A stretch of 64,000 nucleotides of DNA from Micromonospora chersina (GCF_900091475.1 NZ_FMIB01000002.1:3844001-3908000); one strand, 5' to 3'; shown: positions 43,912 through 56,077, numbered from the stretch's first letter. Program-made: numbers and translations. The notes: generated by a model from the sequence alone, not told the origin.

Positions 43912-44678
43912 TTCTCCGTCCCCTTCAACGAGGTCTCCTCGGCCGTCAGCTCCCGCACCGGCATGATCTCCGGGATGCTGCGGTCGGTCAGCCGGCCGTC
44001 GGGCAGGCGGGCCGGGGTGGCCACCGAGGACGACGTGGCGAAGACACCCGGTCCGGGCTTCGGGCCGGGGTAGTTGCCGGGGCGGAACCGGGCCTTCATG
44101 GTGGCGACCTGGTCCATCCGGTCCTCCTTGCGCCGCTCCACGTGCGCCAGCACCATCGCGCCCACCGCCGCCGTGATGAGCAGCGCGGACGTCAGCTCGA
44201 AGGCGAAGACGTACTTGGTGAACAGCAGCCGGGCGATGCCCTGCACGTTGCCCTCGGCGTTCGGCTTGTCCAGGCCGACGGCCTGCACGCCCTCCAGCGC
44301 CCGGTAGAGCCCGGAGCCGACCAGGCCGGCGAAGCCGAGCCCGAGCACCACCGCGGCGACCCGCTGGCCGCGCAGCGTCTCGATCAGCGAGTCGGAGGCG
44401 TCGCGGCCGACCAGCATGAGCACGAAGAGGAAGAGCATCATGATCGCGCCGGTGTAGACGATGATCTGCACCATGCCGATGAACGGCCCGGCCTGGAGCA
44501 CGTAGAACACGCCCAGGCAGAGCATGGTCAGCACCAGCCAGAGCGCCGAGTGCACCGCGTTGCGCGCCCAGACCATGCCGATGGCCCCGAGAAGGGCCAG
44601 CGGGGCGAGGATCCAGAAGGTGACCTCCTCACCCCCGGACACCTGGCCCGCCGCGGCGAGCACCGTCTGCGTGGTCAT
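43908..44678 (-). CDS. nuoJ: NADH-quinone oxidoreductase subunit J
   Basis: A 256-residue, five-helix subunit containing [43 protein letters not shown] and [23 protein letters not shown], whose pi-bulge helix links quinone chemistry to proton movement. The C-terminal tail of about 70 hydrophilic residues after the last helix is longer than in E. coli. The ATG overlaps the nuoI stop (ATGA). Confidence 0.95.
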   Translation of the reverse strand: MTTQTVLAAAGQVSGGEEVTFWILAPLALLGAIGMVWARNAVHSALWLVLTMLCLGVFYVLQAGPFIGMVQIIVYTGAIMMLFLFVLMLVGRDASDSLIETLRGQRVAAVVLGLGFAGLVGSGLYRALEGVQAVGLDKPNAEGNVQGIARLLFTKYVFAFELTSALLITAAVGAMVLAHVERRKEDRMDQVATMKARFRPGNYPGPKPGPGVFATSSSVATPARLPDGRLTDRSIPEIMPVRELTAEETSLKGTEK

Positions 44679-45316
44679 GCTCCTGCTCCCTTGCCCGCCT
44701 CGGCCCGCTGCGCGGCCTGCTCGGCGCCGGGGAAGGTCACGCCGGGGTGCTCCTCCACCTGGTACCGGCCCGGGCCCATGGGCGAGCGCTCGGCGCCGGC
44801 CGAGGTGCCCGGGTTGGTCAGCCCGCCGACGTAGTAGTCCTTCTCGCTGTCGCCCAGCCGCATCGGGTGCGGCGGCTGCTCCATGCCGGGCAGCAGCGGC
44901 GCGAGCAGCTGCTCCTTCGTGAAGATCAGGTCCTGCCGGTTGTCCCGGGCCAGCTCGTACTCGTTGCTCATGGTGAGCGACCGGGTCGGGCAGGCCTCGA
45001 TGCAGAGCCCGCAGAAGATGCACCGGGCGTAGTTGATCTGGTAGACGCTGGCGTACCGCTCACCCGGGGAGAAGCGCTGCTCCTCGGTGTTGTCGCCACC
45101 CTCCACGTAGATCGCGTCCGCCGGGCACGCCCACGCGCACAGCTCGCAGCCGATGCACTTCTCCAGCCCGTCCGGGTGCCGGTTGAGGATGTGCCGCCCG
45201 TGGTAGCGCGGCGCCGAGACCGGCGGCTTGAACGGGTAGTCGGTCGTGACGACCTTCTTGAACATGTGCGAGAAGGTGACACCGAAGCCCTTGAACGTTC
45301 CGGTGATCGCGCCCAC
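44675..45316 (-). CDS. nuoI: NADH-quinone oxidoreductase subunit I
   Basis: A 213-residue peripheral-arm subunit with two 4Fe-4S ferredoxin motifs: Cys54/57/60/64 ([12 protein letters not shown]) and Cys99/102/105/109 ([12 protein letters not shown]), clusters N6a and N6b, which pass electrons to NuoB. The GTG start lies one base after the nuoH stop. The C-terminal region after residue 140 is flexible and charged. Confidence 0.96.
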   Translation of the reverse strand: MGAITGTFKGFGVTFSHMFKKVVTTDYPFKPPVSAPRYHGRHILNRHPDGLEKCIGCELCAWACPADAIYVEGGDNTEEQRFSPGERYASVYQINYARCIFCGLCIEACPTRSLTMSNEYELARDNRQDLIFTKEQLLAPLLPGMEQPPHPMRLGDSEKDYYVGGLTNPGTSAGAERSPMGPGRYQVEEHPGVTFPGAEQAAQRAEAGKGAGA

Positions 45317-45317
45317 G

Positions 45318-46673
45318 TCACACCTCCCTGGAGTCCGAGCCGGCGACGACGTTGGCCGGCTCCCGCTCGGCGACCACGCGCTTGGTACGCGGGCTCGGCG
45401 GAACCTGAAGATCCATCGGCGGCAGCGGGAAGCTGCCGTGTGGACGGCTGTTCACCTGCTCCTGGAGCGGCGGCTTCGGCGCCTTCTTCCGGCTCGGCCA
45501 GAAGAGCGTCGCCAGCAGCAGCACGCCCGCGGCGATGCCGGTGGCGAGCAGCCGGTCCTTGGTCTGCCAGTCCTCGATCGAGCGGAGCCCGCTCAGCACC
45601 AGGATCCAGACCAGGTTGATCGGCAGCAGGACCTTCCAGCCGAAGCGCATGAACTGGTCGTAGCGGAGCCGGGGCAGGGTGCCCCGCAGCCAGACGAAGA
45701 CGAAGACCAGGACGATGACCTTGCCGAAGAACCACAGCATCGGCCACCAACCCGAGTTGGCGCCCGACCACAGGGTGATCGGCCAGGGGGCCCGCCAGCC
45801 GCCGAGGAACAGCGTCGTGGTGACCGCGGACATGGTCACCATCGAGACGTACTCGGAGAGCATGAAGAGCGCGAACTTCAGCGAGCTGTACTCGGTCATG
45901 AAGCCCGCGACCAGCTCCGACTCCGCCTCGGGCAGGTCGAACGGCGCCCGGTTGGTCTCACCGACCATGGCGATGAAGAAGATGACGAAGCTGGGCAGCA
46001 GCAGGATCGCGTACCAGCCGGGGGCCGGGATCTGCTGGCCGGCGATGGTGAGCTGGGTGGCGTCACCCTGCGCGGCGACGATCCCGCTTGTCGACATCGT
46101 GCCGGCGGTCATGAACACCGCCACGATGCTCAGCCCCATGGCGACCTCGTACGAGATCATCTGGGCGCTGGACCGGAGACCGCCGAGCAGCGGGTACGTC
46201 GAGCCGGAGGCCCAGCCGCCGAGCACGATGCCGTAGATGCCCATCGAGGAGCAGGCGAGGATCACCAGCACCGCCACCGACACGTCGGTGACCTGCAGCG
46301 GCGTGTGGTGGCCGAAGATGCTCACCATCGGGCCGAACGGCACCACCGACAGCGAGGTGACCGCGCAGATCACCGAGATGGTCGGCGCGAAGAAGAAGAC
46401 CACCTTGTCGGCGGTCCGCGGGAGGATGTCCTCCTTGAAGGCCATCTTCAGGCCGTCCGCGAGGGTCTGCAGCAGGCCGAACGGGCCGACCTGGTTCGGG
46501 CCGGGCCGGACCGCCATGCGGCCGACCACCCGGCGCTCGAACCAGACGCCGAGCAGCGTGGCCAGCAGGCCGAAGGCGAACGCGAAGACGATCTTCCCGA
46601 GGACCAGCCACCACGGGTCCTTGCCGAAGTCGGCGAGCGTCGGGTCCTGCGCCGCGAGAATGACGGTGCTCAT
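45318..46673 (-). CDS. nuoH: NADH-quinone oxidoreductase subunit H
   Basis: A 451-residue, eight-helix subunit forming the quinone chamber. Family stretches are [77 protein letters not shown] and [39 protein letters not shown] hydrophilic tail of about 60 residues rich in Pro follows the last helix. The ATG overlaps the nuoG stop by 4 bases. Confidence 0.96.
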   Translation of the reverse strand: MSTVILAAQDPTLADFGKDPWWLVLGKIVFAFAFGLLATLLGVWFERRVVGRMAVRPGPNQVGPFGLLQTLADGLKMAFKEDILPRTADKVVFFFAPTISVICAVTSLSVVPFGPMVSIFGHHTPLQVTDVSVAVLVILACSSMGIYGIVLGGWASGSTYPLLGGLRSSAQMISYEVAMGLSIVAVFMTAGTMSTSGIVAAQGDATQLTIAGQQIPAPGWYAILLLPSFVIFFIAMVGETNRAPFDLPEAESELVAGFMTEYSSLKFALFMLSEYVSMVTMSAVTTTLFLGGWRAPWPITLWSGANSGWWPMLWFFGKVIVLVFVFVWLRGTLPRLRYDQFMRFGWKVLLPINLVWILVLSGLRSIEDWQTKDRLLATGIAAGVLLLATLFWPSRKKAPKPPLQEQVNSRPHGSFPLPPMDLQVPPSPRTKRVVAEREPANVVAGSDSREV

Positions 46674-49150
46674 TGGGCACTCCCGGTGTTGAGGAGCGGA
46701 CCCGGACGGAGGGCCGCGTCCGCGGCGACCGCCGCGGCCGAGACCTTCACGATCTCGCCGGACGTCGCGCCGAGGCTGCGCCGGACGGTCGAGCCGGGTG
46801 AGTTGGTCGGCAGCCAGACGACGCCGTCCGGCATCTCGGTGATCGCCGCCGGCAGGGTGACCGCGCCGCGGTCCGTACCGACGGTCACCGGGTCACCGTC
46901 CGCGACACCGAGCGCCTCGGCGGTGCCCTTGCCCAGCCGGACCACCGGCGGGCGGGCGGTGCCGGCGAGGTGCTCGTCGCCGTCGGTGAGGCTGCCCAGG
47001 TCGAGCAGCTGGTGCCAGGTGGCCAGCACGGCCTCGCCGGCGCCGGGCTGCGGCACGGTGGCCGGCTCGACGGACGGGGCGGACGGCCGGTCGACCCGGG
47101 TCGGCGGCAGCGCGCCCAACTCCCGGCGGACGCTCTGCACGTCACCGGTGCCGAGCCGCACGTCGAGCTGCGCGGCGATCGCGTCGAGCACCCGGCCGTC
47201 GGTCATGGCCGCGGTGTCCAGCACCTTCTCGAAGGTGCGCAGCCGGCCCTCCCAGTCCAGGAAGCTGCCGGCCTTCTCGACCACCGGGGCGACCGGCAGG
47301 ACCACGTCGGCCCGGCGGGCCACCGCGCTCATCCGCAGCTCCAGGCTGACCAGGAACGGCACCGCGTCCAGGGCCTGCTCGGCCAGGCGCGGGTCGGACA
47401 GGTCGGCCGGGTCGACGCCGGCCACCACGAGGGCGCCGATCTGACCGTTGGCCGCGGCCGTGAGGATGCCGTCGGTGTCCCGGCCGGCCTGGCTCGGGAT
47501 CACCCCGGCCGGGATGTCCCACGCCTCGCCCAGCTCGGCGCGGGCGGCCGGCTCGGTGACCACGCGGCCGCCGGGCAGCAGGTTGGGCAGGCAGCCCGCG
47601 TCGACCGCGCCGCGGTCACCCGCGCGCCGCGGCACCCAGGCCAGCTTGGCCCCGGTACGGCGGGCCACGTCCGCCGCGGCGGAGAGGCCGCCGGGCACCG
47701 CGCCCAGCCGCTCGCCGACGATCAGGATGGCGCCCGGCTGGCTCAGCGCCTCGGCCACCGTGGCGTGCTCGGCCAGCACGCTGGCCTCCTCGCCCGGCAC
47801 CACCCGGGCCAGCTTGGCCCCGAGCTTCTCCAGGCCGCGGGTCGCGAACGGCGCGAGCGCGTACACCGTGAGCTTCTTCTTCAGGTACGCCTTGCGCAGC
47901 CGCAGGAAGAGGATCGGGCACTCCTCCTCCGGCTCCAGGCCGACCAGCACCACGGCGGGCGCGTTCTCCACGTCGGCGTAGGTCACGTCGGTGACCCCGG
48001 CGACGCTGCTGGCCAGGAAGTCGGCCTCCTCGCGGGAGACCGGGCGGGCCCGGAAGTCGATGTCGTTGGTGTGCAGGGCGACCCGCGCGAACTTCGCGTA
48101 CGCGTAGGCGTCCTCGACGGTGAGTCGGCCGCCGGTCAGCACCGCCGTGCCCTGCTCGCCGTCCCGGGCGGCGCGCAGCCCCTCGGCGGCCCGGGTCAGG
48201 GCCTCGCTCCAGGACGCCTCGCGCAGCTCACCGGTCTTCTCGTCCCGCACCAGCGGGGTGGTGAGCCGGTCGAACGCGCGGGTGTACTGGAAGCCCCAGC
48301 GGCCCTTGTCGCAGTTCCACTCCTCGTTCACCGCCGGGTCGTCACCGGCCAGCCGGCGCAGCACCTTGCCGCGCCGCCAGTCGGTGCGCTGCGCGCAGCC
48401 GGCCGCGCAGTGCTCGCACGCGCTGGGGGTGGAGACCAGGTCGAACGGGCGGGCCCGGAACCGGTACTGCGCGCCGGTCAGCGCGCCCACCGGGCAGATC
48501 TGCACGGTGTTGCCGGAGAAGTACGAGTTGAAGGGGACGTCGCCCTCGTCGCCCTGCTCGCCGTACGCATCGTCCCGGTAGATGTTGATCTCCTCGGCGG
48601 ACGACCGGCCCATCAGGTCGATGAACTTGTCGCCGGCGATCTCCTCGGAGAACCGGGTGCAGCGCTGGCAGAGCACGCAGCGCTCGCGGTCGAGCAGCAC
48701 CTGGGTGCTGATCGGCAGCGGCTTCGGGTACTCCCGCTTGTGCTCGTGGAAGCGGGAGTCGGTGCGGCCGGTGGACATCGCCTGGTTCTGGAGCGGGCAC
48801 TCGCCGCCCTTGTCGCACATCGGGCAGTCCAAGGGGTGGTTGAGGAGCAGCAGCTCCATCACCCCCTCCTGGGCCTTCTTGGCGACCGGGGAGGTGAGCT
48901 GCGTCCGCACCACCATGCCGTCGGCCACGGTCTGGGTGCAGGAGGCGACCGGCTTGCGCTGGCCCTCCACCTCCACCAGGCACTGCCGGCAGGCGCCGGC
49001 CGGGGCCAGCAGCGGGTGGTCGCAGAACCGCGGGATCTCGGTGCCCAACTGCTCGGCGACCCGGATCAGCAGCGCCCCCTTGGGCGCGGTGACCTGGACG
49101 CCGTCGATGGTCAGGGTGACGGTCTCGGTCTGCTTGGCTACGTCGGTCAT
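46670..49150 (-). CDS. nuoG: NADH-quinone oxidoreductase subunit G
   Basis: An 826-residue iron-sulfur subunit. The N-terminal 2Fe-2S domain is [31 protein letters not shown] His/Cys N5 ligand set follows ([13 protein letters not shown]), then the N4 motif ([10 protein letters not shown]), a further [15 protein letters not shown] motif with a distant Cys that can hold the extra cluster N7, and a molybdopterin-oxidoreductase-like domain without the cofactor. The ATG overlaps the nuoF stop by one base. Confidence 0.95.
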   Translation of the reverse strand: MTDVAKQTETVTLTIDGVQVTAPKGALLIRVAEQLGTEIPRFCDHPLLAPAGACRQCLVEVEGQRKPVASCTQTVADGMVVRTQLTSPVAKKAQEGVMELLLLNHPLDCPMCDKGGECPLQNQAMSTGRTDSRFHEHKREYPKPLPISTQVLLDRERCVLCQRCTRFSEEIAGDKFIDLMGRSSAEEINIYRDDAYGEQGDEGDVPFNSYFSGNTVQICPVGALTGAQYRFRARPFDLVSTPSACEHCAAGCAQRTDWRRGKVLRRLAGDDPAVNEEWNCDKGRWGFQYTRAFDRLTTPLVRDEKTGELREASWSEALTRAAEGLRAARDGEQGTAVLTGGRLTVEDAYAYAKFARVALHTNDIDFRARPVSREEADFLASSVAGVTDVTYADVENAPAVVLVGLEPEEECPILFLRLRKAYLKKKLTVYALAPFATRGLEKLGAKLARVVPGEEASVLAEHATVAEALSQPGAILIVGERLGAVPGGLSAAADVARRTGAKLAWVPRRAGDRGAVDAGCLPNLLPGGRVVTEPAARAELGEAWDIPAGVIPSQAGRDTDGILTAAANGQIGALVVAGVDPADLSDPRLAEQALDAVPFLVSLELRMSAVARRADVVLPVAPVVEKAGSFLDWEGRLRTFEKVLDTAAMTDGRVLDAIAAQLDVRLGTGDVQSVRRELGALPPTRVDRPSAPSVEPATVPQPGAGEAVLATWHQLLDLGSLTDGDEHLAGTARPPVVRLGKGTAEALGVADGDPVTVGTDRGAVTLPAAITEMPDGVVWLPTNSPGSTVRRSLGATSGEIVKVSAAAVAADAALRPGPLLNTGSAQ

Positions 49151-50466
49151 CAGTGGGCTCCCACCAGCTGCTTCTCGGAGAGCTTCGGCGCGGTACGTCC
49201 CTCGATGTAGTCGAGGTAGTCCTGCTTGAAGTACTGCAGGGACGAGGTCACCGAGCTGGTCGCACCGTCACCCAGGCCGCAGAACGAGCGGCCGAGGATG
49301 TTGTCGCAGGTGTCGAGCAGGGTGTCCAGGTCCTCGTGGGTGCCCTGACCGGAGAGGATCCGCCGGTAGACCCGGACCATCCAGTAGTTGCCCTCACGGC
49401 ACGGGGTGCACTTGCCGCACGACTCGTGGTGGTAGAACTCCAGCCACCGGTAGGTCGCGTACACCGGGCAGTCCTGGTCGGAGAAGATCTGCGTGGCCGT
49501 GGTGCCCAGGATCGAGCCGGCCGCCGCCACCCCCTCGAAGTCCAGGGGCACGTCCAGGTGCTCGGCGGTGAGCAGCGGCGTCGACGAGCCGCCCGGGGTC
49601 CAGAACCGCAGGTTGTGCCCGGGCTGCATGCCGCCGGCCAGCTCGATCAGCTCGCGCAGGGTGATCCCCATCGAGCACTCGAACTGGCCCGGGTTGGCGA
49701 TCCGGCCGGAGAGCGAGTAGATCATCGGGCCGGAGGACTTCTCCGTCCCCATGGTCTTCCACCAGTCGGCGCCGCCCAGCACGATGTACGGCACGCTGGC
49801 GATGGTGCCGACGTTGTTCACCACGGTCGGGCTCGCGTACAGGCCGTGGGTCGCCGGGAACGGCGGGCGCAGCCGGGGCTGGCCCCGGAAGCCCTCCAGC
49901 GAGTCCAGCAGCGCGGTCTCCTCACCGCAGATGTACGCCCCGGCGCCGGAGTGCACCACCAGGTCGAGGTCGAAGCCGCTGCCCTGGATGTTCCGGCCCA
50001 GGTAGCCCTTGGCGTACGCCTCCCGCACGGCGTTGCGCAGCCGGCGGGCGGCGTGCACGGCCTCGCCGCGGATGTAGATGTACGCCCGGTTGGCGCGGAT
50101 CGCGTACGAGGCGATGATGACGCCCTCGACAAGCGAGTGCGGGTCGTGGGTCATGAGCGGCAGGTCCTTGCAGGTGCCCGGCTCGCCCTCGTCGGCGTTC
50201 ACCACGAGGTAGTGCGGCTTGCCGTCGCCCTGCGGGATGAACCCCCACTTGAGACCGGTCGGGAAGCCCGCGCCGCCACGGCCGCGCAGCCCGGAGTCCT
50301 TGATCAGCTGGATCAGGTCGTCGGGGTGCGCCTTGAGCGCCTTGCGCAGGGCGGCGTAGCCGTCCAGCTTCTCGTAGGTGCCGATCCGCCAGGCGTCCGG
50401 CGACAGCCAGCGCTTGGTGAGCACCGGCGTCAGCTTGGCCAGCGTCTCCGGCCGAGGAGCGGTCAC
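49150..50466 (-). CDS. nuoF: NADH-quinone oxidoreductase subunit F
   Basis: A 438-residue flavoprotein that oxidises NADH. The NADH/FMN-binding parts are [17 protein letters not shown] and [45 protein letters not shown] also belongs to the site. The C-terminal [14 protein letters not shown] with a later Cys binds the 4Fe-4S cluster N3. The GTG overlaps the nuoE stop by 4 bases. Confidence 0.97.
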   Translation of the reverse strand: MTAPRPETLAKLTPVLTKRWLSPDAWRIGTYEKLDGYAALRKALKAHPDDLIQLIKDSGLRGRGGAGFPTGLKWGFIPQGDGKPHYLVVNADEGEPGTCKDLPLMTHDPHSLVEGVIIASYAIRANRAYIYIRGEAVHAARRLRNAVREAYAKGYLGRNIQGSGFDLDLVVHSGAGAYICGEETALLDSLEGFRGQPRLRPPFPATHGLYASPTVVNNVGTIASVPYIVLGGADWWKTMGTEKSSGPMIYSLSGRIANPGQFECSMGITLRELIELAGGMQPGHNLRFWTPGGSSTPLLTAEHLDVPLDFEGVAAAGSILGTTATQIFSDQDCPVYATYRWLEFYHHESCGKCTPCREGNYWMVRVYRRILSGQGTHEDLDTLLDTCDNILGRSFCGLGDGATSSVTSSLQYFKQDYLDYIEGRTAPKLSEKQLVGAH

Positions 50467-51560
50467 TTCTGGACCCCCGTTTCGCTCGCGACCGCCGGGC
50501 CCGCGCCGTTGGCGCCCGCCCCGGCCTCCGCTTCCTTGAGGTTGCGCTGCTGCGCCCCGGCCTCGTCGCCGGCGGGCTTGCCGTCACCGGCCGGCGGGTT
50601 GGCCGCCGCGCCGGCGGACTCGGCCGCCTGCGCGTCGCGGGGCGCCGGCGCCGTGGAGTCGGTCGGGACCTTGGTGCCGGGGCTGTCCGGCACCGCGGTG
50701 CCCGCGTCCGGCTGCCGGGTCTCGGCGGTACGCACCTGCGGCGACTTGTCGTCCGGCGCCTTCACGTCCGGCGCCGTGCTGCCGGTGGCCGCCGCGGGCT
50801 TCACCGGCTCGGGGGCCGGGGCCGGCTTGGCGGCCTCGGCCTTGGCCTTCGCCTCGGCGGCGGCCCTGTCGGCCTCGGCCTTGCTGCGGATCGGGGTGTT
50901 CGGGTCGAAGCCCGGCACCGAGATGCCGTGCTGCTCGGCCAGGCGCAGGCCCCGCAGGGTCGGCTCGCCGGGCCCGCCGTCGGCCACCGCGCCGTCGCGC
51001 TCGTCGGCGAAACCGGCGAGCTGGACGGCCATCTCCTTGAGGGTGCAGAGGCGGGCGCCCCGGGTCGGCATCGGCCGGCCGCCCGCCCGCAGCTCCTCCA
51101 CCACGCCGAGCGCGCCCTGCGGGTCGACGTTGTCGAAGAAGTCGTAGTTGACCGTCATGACCGGGCCGTAGTCGCACGCCGCCAGGCACTCGGCGTGCTC
51201 CAGGGTGATCTTCCCGTCGGCGGTGGTCTCGTCGTGCCCGACGCCCAGGTGCTCGGCGAGGGTGTCGTAGACCTCCTGGCCGCCGAGCACGTTGCACATG
51301 GTGTTGGTGCAGACGCTGACCAGGTAGTCACCGGTCGGCTTGCGCTTGTACATCGTGTAGAAGGTGGCGACCGCGCCGACCTGGGCCTTGTTCAGGCCGA
51401 GCACCTCGGCGCAGAACTCGACCCCGGCCGGGGAAACGTACCCCTCCTCGGACTGGACCAGGTGCAGCAGCGGCAGCAGGGCCGAGCGGGACCGGTCCGC
51501 CGGGTACCGGGCGATGATCTCCCGCGCCCGCTCCCGGGTCTCTTCGGTGAAAACACTCAT
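50463..51560 (-). CDS. nuoE: NADH-quinone oxidoreductase subunit E with long C-terminal extension
   Basis: The first 170 or so residues form a normal thioredoxin-like 2Fe-2S subunit: [11 protein letters not shown] and [14 protein letters not shown] give the four ligands of cluster N1a. After about residue 215 the chain continues with a tail of some 150 residues rich in Ala, Pro, Lys and Asp ([18 protein letters not shown]..), with no fold I recognise. The total of 365 is about twice the E. coli length. The ATG overlaps the nuoD stop by 4 bases. Confidence 0.94.
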   Translation of the reverse strand: MSVFTEETRERAREIIARYPADRSRSALLPLLHLVQSEEGYVSPAGVEFCAEVLGLNKAQVGAVATFYTMYKRKPTGDYLVSVCTNTMCNVLGGQEVYDTLAEHLGVGHDETTADGKITLEHAECLAACDYGPVMTVNYDFFDNVDPQGALGVVEELRAGGRPMPTRGARLCTLKEMAVQLAGFADERDGAVADGGPGEPTLRGLRLAEQHGISVPGFDPNTPIRSKAEADRAAAEAKAKAEAAKPAPAPEPVKPAAATGSTAPDVKAPDDKSPQVRTAETRQPDAGTAVPDSPGTKVPTDSTAPAPRDAQAAESAGAAANPPAGDGKPAGDEAGAQQRNLKEAEAGAGANGAGPAVASETGVQK

Positions 51561-52882
51561 CGGTCACAACCACCCATCACGGGGTCCAGCGAGGCGCCAC
51601 CGGCGATCACGTCGGCGATCAGGCCGCCCTCGGCCATCGCCGGGAGGGCCTGGAGGTTGACGAAGCTCGGCTCCCGGTAGTGCACCCGGTAGGGCCGGGT
51701 GCCGCCGTCGGAGACCGCGTGCACGCCCAGTTCGCCGCGGGGCGACTCGACGGCGACGTACACCTGGCCCGGCGGGACCCGGAAGCCCTCGGTGACGAGC
51801 TTGAAGTGGTGGATCAGCGACTCCATCGACTGACCCATGATCTTGGCGACGTGCTCCAGCGAGTTGCCCATGCCGTCGACGCCGATGGCGAGCTGCGCCG
51901 GCCAGGCGATCTTGCGGTCGGCCACCATCACCGGGCCCGGCTTGAGCCGGTCGAGGGCCTGCTCGACAAGCTTCAGCGACTCCCGGATCTCGGCCAGCCG
52001 GACCAGGTAGCGGCCCCAGACGTCGCCGTCGGTGTGCGTCGGCACGTCGAACTCGTACGTCTCGTAGCCGCAGTACGGCATGGTCTTGCGCAGGTCCCAG
52101 GCGAGACCGGCGGAGCGCAGCACCGGACCGGTCACACCGAGCGCGACGCAGGCGGTCACGTCGAGGACCGCCACGTTCTTCGTCCGCTCGGTCCAGATCG
52201 GCTGGCCGGAGAGGAGGTCCTCGTACTCCTTGAGCTTCTTCGGCATGAGCTTCAGGAAGTCGCGGATCTTGACGATCGCGTCGTCCGGCACGTCCTGCGC
52301 GACGCCGCCCGGCCGCACGTACGCGTGGTTCATGCGCAGGCCGGTGATGGTCTCGAAGATGTCGAGGATGTACTCCCGCTCGCGGAAGCCGTACAGCATC
52401 ATGTTGATCGCGCCCAGCTCCATGCCGGTGGTGGCCAGCCAGACCAGGTGCGACGAGATGCGGTTGAGCTCCATCATCAGCACCCGGATGGTGGTGGCCC
52501 GCTCGGTCACCTCGTCGGTGATGCCGAGCAGCTTCTCCACCGCGAGCGCGTACGCCGTCTCGTTGAACAGCGGGGAGAGGTAGTCCATCCGGGTCACGAA
52601 GGTCGAGCCCTGGACCCAGTTGCGGTATTCGAGGTTCTTCTCGATGCCGGTGTGCAGGTAGCCGACGACCGAGCGGGCCTCGCGGACCGTCTCGCCCTCC
52701 AGCTCCAGGATCAGCCGGAGCACGCCGTGCGTGGACGGGTGCTGCGGACCCATGTTGACGACGATCCGCTCGTCGTTGATCGGGTCCGTGCCGGAGACGA
52801 CCTGGTCCCAGTCCCCACCGGTGACGGTGAAGACCTTGCCCTCGGTCGTCTCGCGCTCGGTCGCGTAGTTGGACGTGGTCAC
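51557..52882 (-). CDS. nuoD: NADH-quinone oxidoreductase subunit D
   Basis: A 441-residue homologue of the NiFe-hydrogenase large subunit. [59 protein letters not shown] and [14 protein letters not shown] frame the quinone-binding site, whose His and Tyr are retained. With NuoB it forms the site where electrons reach menaquinone. The GTG overlaps the nuoC stop by 4 bases. Confidence 0.97.
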   Translation of the reverse strand: MTTSNYATERETTEGKVFTVTGGDWDQVVSGTDPINDERIVVNMGPQHPSTHGVLRLILELEGETVREARSVVGYLHTGIEKNLEYRNWVQGSTFVTRMDYLSPLFNETAYALAVEKLLGITDEVTERATTIRVLMMELNRISSHLVWLATTGMELGAINMMLYGFREREYILDIFETITGLRMNHAYVRPGGVAQDVPDDAIVKIRDFLKLMPKKLKEYEDLLSGQPIWTERTKNVAVLDVTACVALGVTGPVLRSAGLAWDLRKTMPYCGYETYEFDVPTHTDGDVWGRYLVRLAEIRESLKLVEQALDRLKPGPVMVADRKIAWPAQLAIGVDGMGNSLEHVAKIMGQSMESLIHHFKLVTEGFRVPPGQVYVAVESPRGELGVHAVSDGGTRPYRVHYREPSFVNLQALPAMAEGGLIADVIAGGASLDPVMGGCDR

Positions 52883-53616
52883 TGGTAGGACCTCCTACGG
52901 TCCGGCGGCGGGATTTCCGCACCCTTGTACTCGACGGGGATGCCGCCGAGCGGGTAGTCCTTGCGCTGCGGGTGCCCCTCCCAGTCGTCCGGCATGAGGA
53001 TCCGGGTCAGGTTGGGGTGGCCGTCGAAGACGATGCCGAACATGTCGTACGTCTCCCGCTCCTGCCAGTCGGCGGTCGGGTAGACGGCGGTGACGCTCGG
53101 CAGGTGCGGGTCCTCGGCGGAGACCGCGGCCTCCAGCCGGACCCGGCGCCGGTAGGTCATCGAGGTGAGCTGGTAGACCACGTGCAGCCGGCGCCCGTCC
53201 GCGCCCAGGTAGTCCACACCGGACACCGAGGAGCAGAGCTCGAAGCGGAGCGCCAGGTCGTCACGCATCACCTGGCAGACCTCGGCGATCCGCTCCGGGC
53301 GGACGTGCAGGGTCAGTTCGCCCCGGTCGACCACGACCTTCTCGATCGCGTCGCCGAACTGGGGGTACGCCTCCTCCAGCGCGTCGCGGACCTCGTCGAA
53401 GTAGCCCCCGTACGGGCGGGCGGCCTCCTCGATGGGCTTGCGCTGGCGGACCAGGCCGCCGTAGCCGGAGACGTCGCCGGTGCCCTGGTTGCCGAACATG
53501 CCGCGCCCGGCAGGGCTGGCCGGCGGGTACTCCGCCGGTGCGGTGCTGCTGGCGCCGGCCGGGGTGGTCGGGACCGGCACGCCGCCGTCGTTGTTCTTGT
53601 CGTTCGGTGCCGTCAC
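52879..53616 (-). CDS. nuoC: NADH-quinone oxidoreductase subunit C
   Basis: A 245-residue peripheral subunit. Conserved C-terminal stretches are [73 protein letters not shown]. The first 80 or so residues are a Pro/Gly-rich extension. The GTG at 53616 is chosen because it overlaps the nuoB stop as GTGA, in line with the rest of the operon. Confidence 0.96.
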   Translation of the reverse strand: MTAPNDKNNDGGVPVPTTPAGASSTAPAEYPPASPAGRGMFGNQGTGDVSGYGGLVRQRKPIEEAARPYGGYFDEVRDALEEAYPQFGDAIEKVVVDRGELTLHVRPERIAEVCQVMRDDLALRFELCSSVSGVDYLGADGRRLHVVYQLTSMTYRRRVRLEAAVSAEDPHLPSVTAVYPTADWQERETYDMFGIVFDGHPNLTRILMPDDWEGHPQRKDYPLGGIPVEYKGAEIPPPDRRRSYQ

Positions 53617-54290
53617 TTCGGGCCCCCCTGCGACTGGAGGTGGTTCTGCGCCTTCATCCAGTTCTCGATCCGCAACTGCTCCTCGCGCCCCTCGCGGACC
53701 GCCTTCGTCCACTCGGCGCGCCGGGCCTTGTCGTTGCGGTACGACGACGGCATCGAGCCGTAGGGCACGACGGGCACGTCACCGCGCTCCTTGCGGGCCT
53801 CCAGCATCTTGCGGCCGTTCGCACCCAGCGGCTCGTACATGATCTTCTCGCGGAGCTTGAGCACCGCGTCGATGAGCATCTCGGGCCGGGGCGGGCAACC
53901 CGGGAGGTACATGTCGACCGGCACGATGTGGTCGACGCCCTGCACGATGGCGTAGTTGTTGAACATGCCGCCGCTGCTGGCGCAGACGCCCATCGAGATG
54001 ACCCAGCGGGGCTCGGCCATCTGGTCGTAGATCTGGCGCAGCACCGGGGCCATCTTCTGGCTCACCCGGCCGGCCACGATCATCAGGTCCGCCTGCCGCG
54101 GCGAGGCCCGGAAGACCTCCATGCCCCAACGGCCCATGTCGTAGTGCGGACCACCGGCGGCCATCATCTCGATGGCACAGCAGGCCAGGCCGAAGGTGGC
54201 GCCCCAGACGGACGACTTCCGCGACCAGTTGACCAGCTTCTCCACGGAGGTGAGCAGGACGCCGGCCGGGAGCTTCTCCTCGATGCCCAT
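53613..54290 (-). CDS. nuoB: NADH-quinone oxidoreductase subunit B
   Basis: A 225-residue subunit holding terminal cluster N2: the tandem cysteines in [11 protein letters not shown], the Cys of [14 protein letters not shown] and the Cys of [12 protein letters not shown] are its ligands. The C-terminal 60 residues are a charged extension common in actinobacteria. The ATG at 54290 begins [18 protein letters not shown] and lies 14 bases after the nuoA stop. Confidence 0.96.
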   Translation of the reverse strand: MGIEEKLPAGVLLTSVEKLVNWSRKSSVWGATFGLACCAIEMMAAGGPHYDMGRWGMEVFRASPRQADLMIVAGRVSQKMAPVLRQIYDQMAEPRWVISMGVCASSGGMFNNYAIVQGVDHIVPVDMYLPGCPPRPEMLIDAVLKLREKIMYEPLGANGRKMLEARKERGDVPVVPYGSMPSSYRNDKARRAEWTKAVREGREEQLRIENWMKAQNHLQSQGGPK

Positions 54291-54304
54291 CTGACGTACC
54301 TCCC

Positions 54305-54670
54305 TCAGTCCCAGTCCAGGCCGCCGCGCCGCCAGACGTAGGCGTAGGCGACGAAGACCGCGACGATGAACATGACCATCTCCACGAAGCCGAAGATCGG
54401 CAGGGCGTCGAAGGAGACGGCCCAGGGGTAGAGGAAGATGATCTCGATGTCGAAGACGATGAAGAGCATCGCCGTCAGGTAGAACTTGATCGGGAACCGG
54501 CCGCCGCCGACCGGCTGCGGGCTCGGTTCGATGCCGCACTCGTACGCCTCGAGCTTGGCCTTGTTCAGACGCCGGGGGCCGGCGAATCGGGCGGCGGCCA
54601 CGGAGAACAGCGCGAATCCCGCGGCGAGGGCGAACAGCCCGATGATCGGTGCGTAAGGAGAGAGCGTCAT
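54305..54670 (-). CDS. nuoA: NADH-quinone oxidoreductase subunit A
   Basis: A 121-residue, three-helix subunit with the family motif [42 protein letters not shown]; the conserved Cys lies in the loop over the quinone site. It is the first gene of the 14-gene operon. The ATG follows CAGGAG with 7-base spacing. Confidence 0.96.
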   Translation of the reverse strand: MTLSPYAPIIGLFALAAGFALFSVAAARFAGPRRLNKAKLEAYECGIEPSPQPVGGGRFPIKFYLTAMLFIVFDIEIIFLYPWAVSFDALPIFGFVEMVMFIVAVFVAYAYVWRRGGLDWD

Positions 54671-54718
54671 CGTTGTCTCCTGCTCGTCCTTCCCTGACCT
54701 CGACGGTTGGCGAAAATC

Positions 54719-54724
54719 ACACTA
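54719..54724 (-). promoter_or_regulatory. possible -10 box of the nuo operon
   Basis: Read on the minus strand, TAGTGT fits TANNNT and leaves a leader of about 42 bases containing GGAG before nuoA. No convincing -35 element is seen. Confidence 0.35.
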
Positions 54725-54767
54725 TTCACGTCCCTCGTGACCTCGGCCGGCGGGGGTCGATCTTTGT

Positions 54768-54797
54768 CGGTCCCGGGGCGCCGTGACCCCGGGACCG
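54768..54797 (-). terminator. hairpin terminator after the MenJ-like gene
   Basis: A perfect 11-base-pair stem (54768-54778 with 54787-54797) and 8-base loop, starting 5 bases beyond the stop of the reductase and just upstream of the nuo promoter region. Confidence 0.75.
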
Positions 54798-54802
54798 GTG
54801 GT

Positions 54803-56077
54803 CTAGACGGCGGGCGCCACCCTCGTCATCGCGTTGATGACGCGGTCCATCGCGTCACCACCCCGGGGATCGGTGAGGTTGGCCAGCAGCTTCAGCACGA
54901 AGCGCATCAGCATCGGGTGGGGCATGCCGTGCTTGGTGGCCATCCGCATCACCTCGGGCCGGCCGATGAGCTTCACGAAGATGCCGCCGAGCCGGTAGTA
55001 GCCGCCGAAGCGGGCCTTCAGCTCCTGCGGGTACGCCAGCAGGGCCCGCTCGCGCTCCGCGCCGACCGGGCGGGCGAGCGCCTGCACCGCGACCTCGGCG
55101 GCCAGCTCGCCGGACTCCATCGCGTACGCGATGCCCTCGCCGTTGAACGGGTTGACCATGCCGCCGGAGTCGCCGACCAGCAGGACCCCGCGGGTGTAGT
55201 GCGGGACCCGGTTGAAGCCCATCGGCAGCGCGGCGCCGAGGATCGGGCCCTCCGCGTTGGTCTCGTCGGTCATCCCCCAGTCCTCGGGGGTGTTGGCCAG
55301 CCAGTCGGTGAGCAGCCGGCGGTAGTTCGTCTTGCCGAAGGCCGAGGAGGAGTTGAGCACGCCCAGGCCGACGTTCACCCGGCCGTCGCCGAGGCCGAAG
55401 ATCCAGCCGTAGCCGGGCAGCAGCGCGTCGCTGCCCTTGGCCCGCAGCTCCAGCCACGACTCCAGGTAGTCGTCGTCGTGCTTCGCGGGCGAGCGGTAGT
55501 AGCGGCGGACCGCCACGCCGATCGGCCGGTCCTCGCGCTTGGCCAGGCCGAGGGCGAGCGGGAAGCGGCCGGAGACACCGTCCGCGGCGACCACGAGCGG
55601 CGCGTGGAAGGTGGCCGGCTCCCTGTCCGGGCCCACCTCGGCCTGCACGCCGATCACCCGGTCGTCGGCGCCGAGCACCGGGCCCAGCACGTTGACGCTG
55701 GTGCGCAGCTTCGCCCCGGCGGCGACGGCACGCTGGGCGAGCAGGTCGTCGAAGTCGAGCCGGGTCCGGACCAGGCCGTAGTTGGGGAAGCTGGCCAGGT
55801 CGGGCCAGTCGAGTTCCAGGCGTACCCCACCGCCGATCACCCGGAGGCCCTTGTTGTGCAGCCAGCCGGCCTCGGGCGAGGTGTCCACGCCCATCCGGAT
55901 GAGCTGCCGCACGGCCCGGGGGGTGAGCCCGTCGCCGCAGACCTTCTCCCGGGGAAATTCGGTCTTCTCCAGCAGCAGCACGCGTACGCCGTGCCGCGCC
56001 AGGTGGTACGCCGTAGCCGATCCTCCGGGACCGGCGCCCACGACGATGACGTCGGCGTCGTTCTCCACCGCGGCCAT
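54803..56077 (-). CDS. geranylgeranyl reductase family flavoprotein (MenJ-like)
   Basis: A 424-residue FAD enzyme. The dinucleotide fold is VIVVGAGPGGSATAYHLARHG (Gly14, 16, 19), followed by FPREKVCGDGLTPRAVRQL and the second FAD motif GVLLVGDSGGMVNPFNGEGIAYAMESG, all typical of the reductases acting on isoprenoid chains. The mycobacterial relative MenJ (Rv0561c) saturates one double bond of the menaquinone side chain; its place next to nuo fits that role. The ATG at 56077 has GGGAGGAGG five bases upstream; longer in-frame starts exist. Confidence 0.9.
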   Translation of the reverse strand: MAAVENDADVIVVGAGPGGSATAYHLARHGVRVLLLEKTEFPREKVCGDGLTPRAVRQLIRMGVDTSPEAGWLHNKGLRVIGGGVRLELDWPDLASFPNYGLVRTRLDFDDLLAQRAVAAGAKLRTSVNVLGPVLGADDRVIGVQAEVGPDREPATFHAPLVVAADGVSGRFPLALGLAKREDRPIGVAVRRYYRSPAKHDDDYLESWLELRAKGSDALLPGYGWIFGLGDGRVNVGLGVLNSSSAFGKTNYRRLLTDWLANTPEDWGMTDETNAEGPILGAALPMGFNRVPHYTRGVLLVGDSGGMVNPFNGEGIAYAMESGELAAEVAVQALARPVGAERERALLAYPQELKARFGGYYRLGGIFVKLIGRPEVMRMATKHGMPHPMLMRFVLKLLANLTDPRGGDAMDRVINAMTRVAPAV

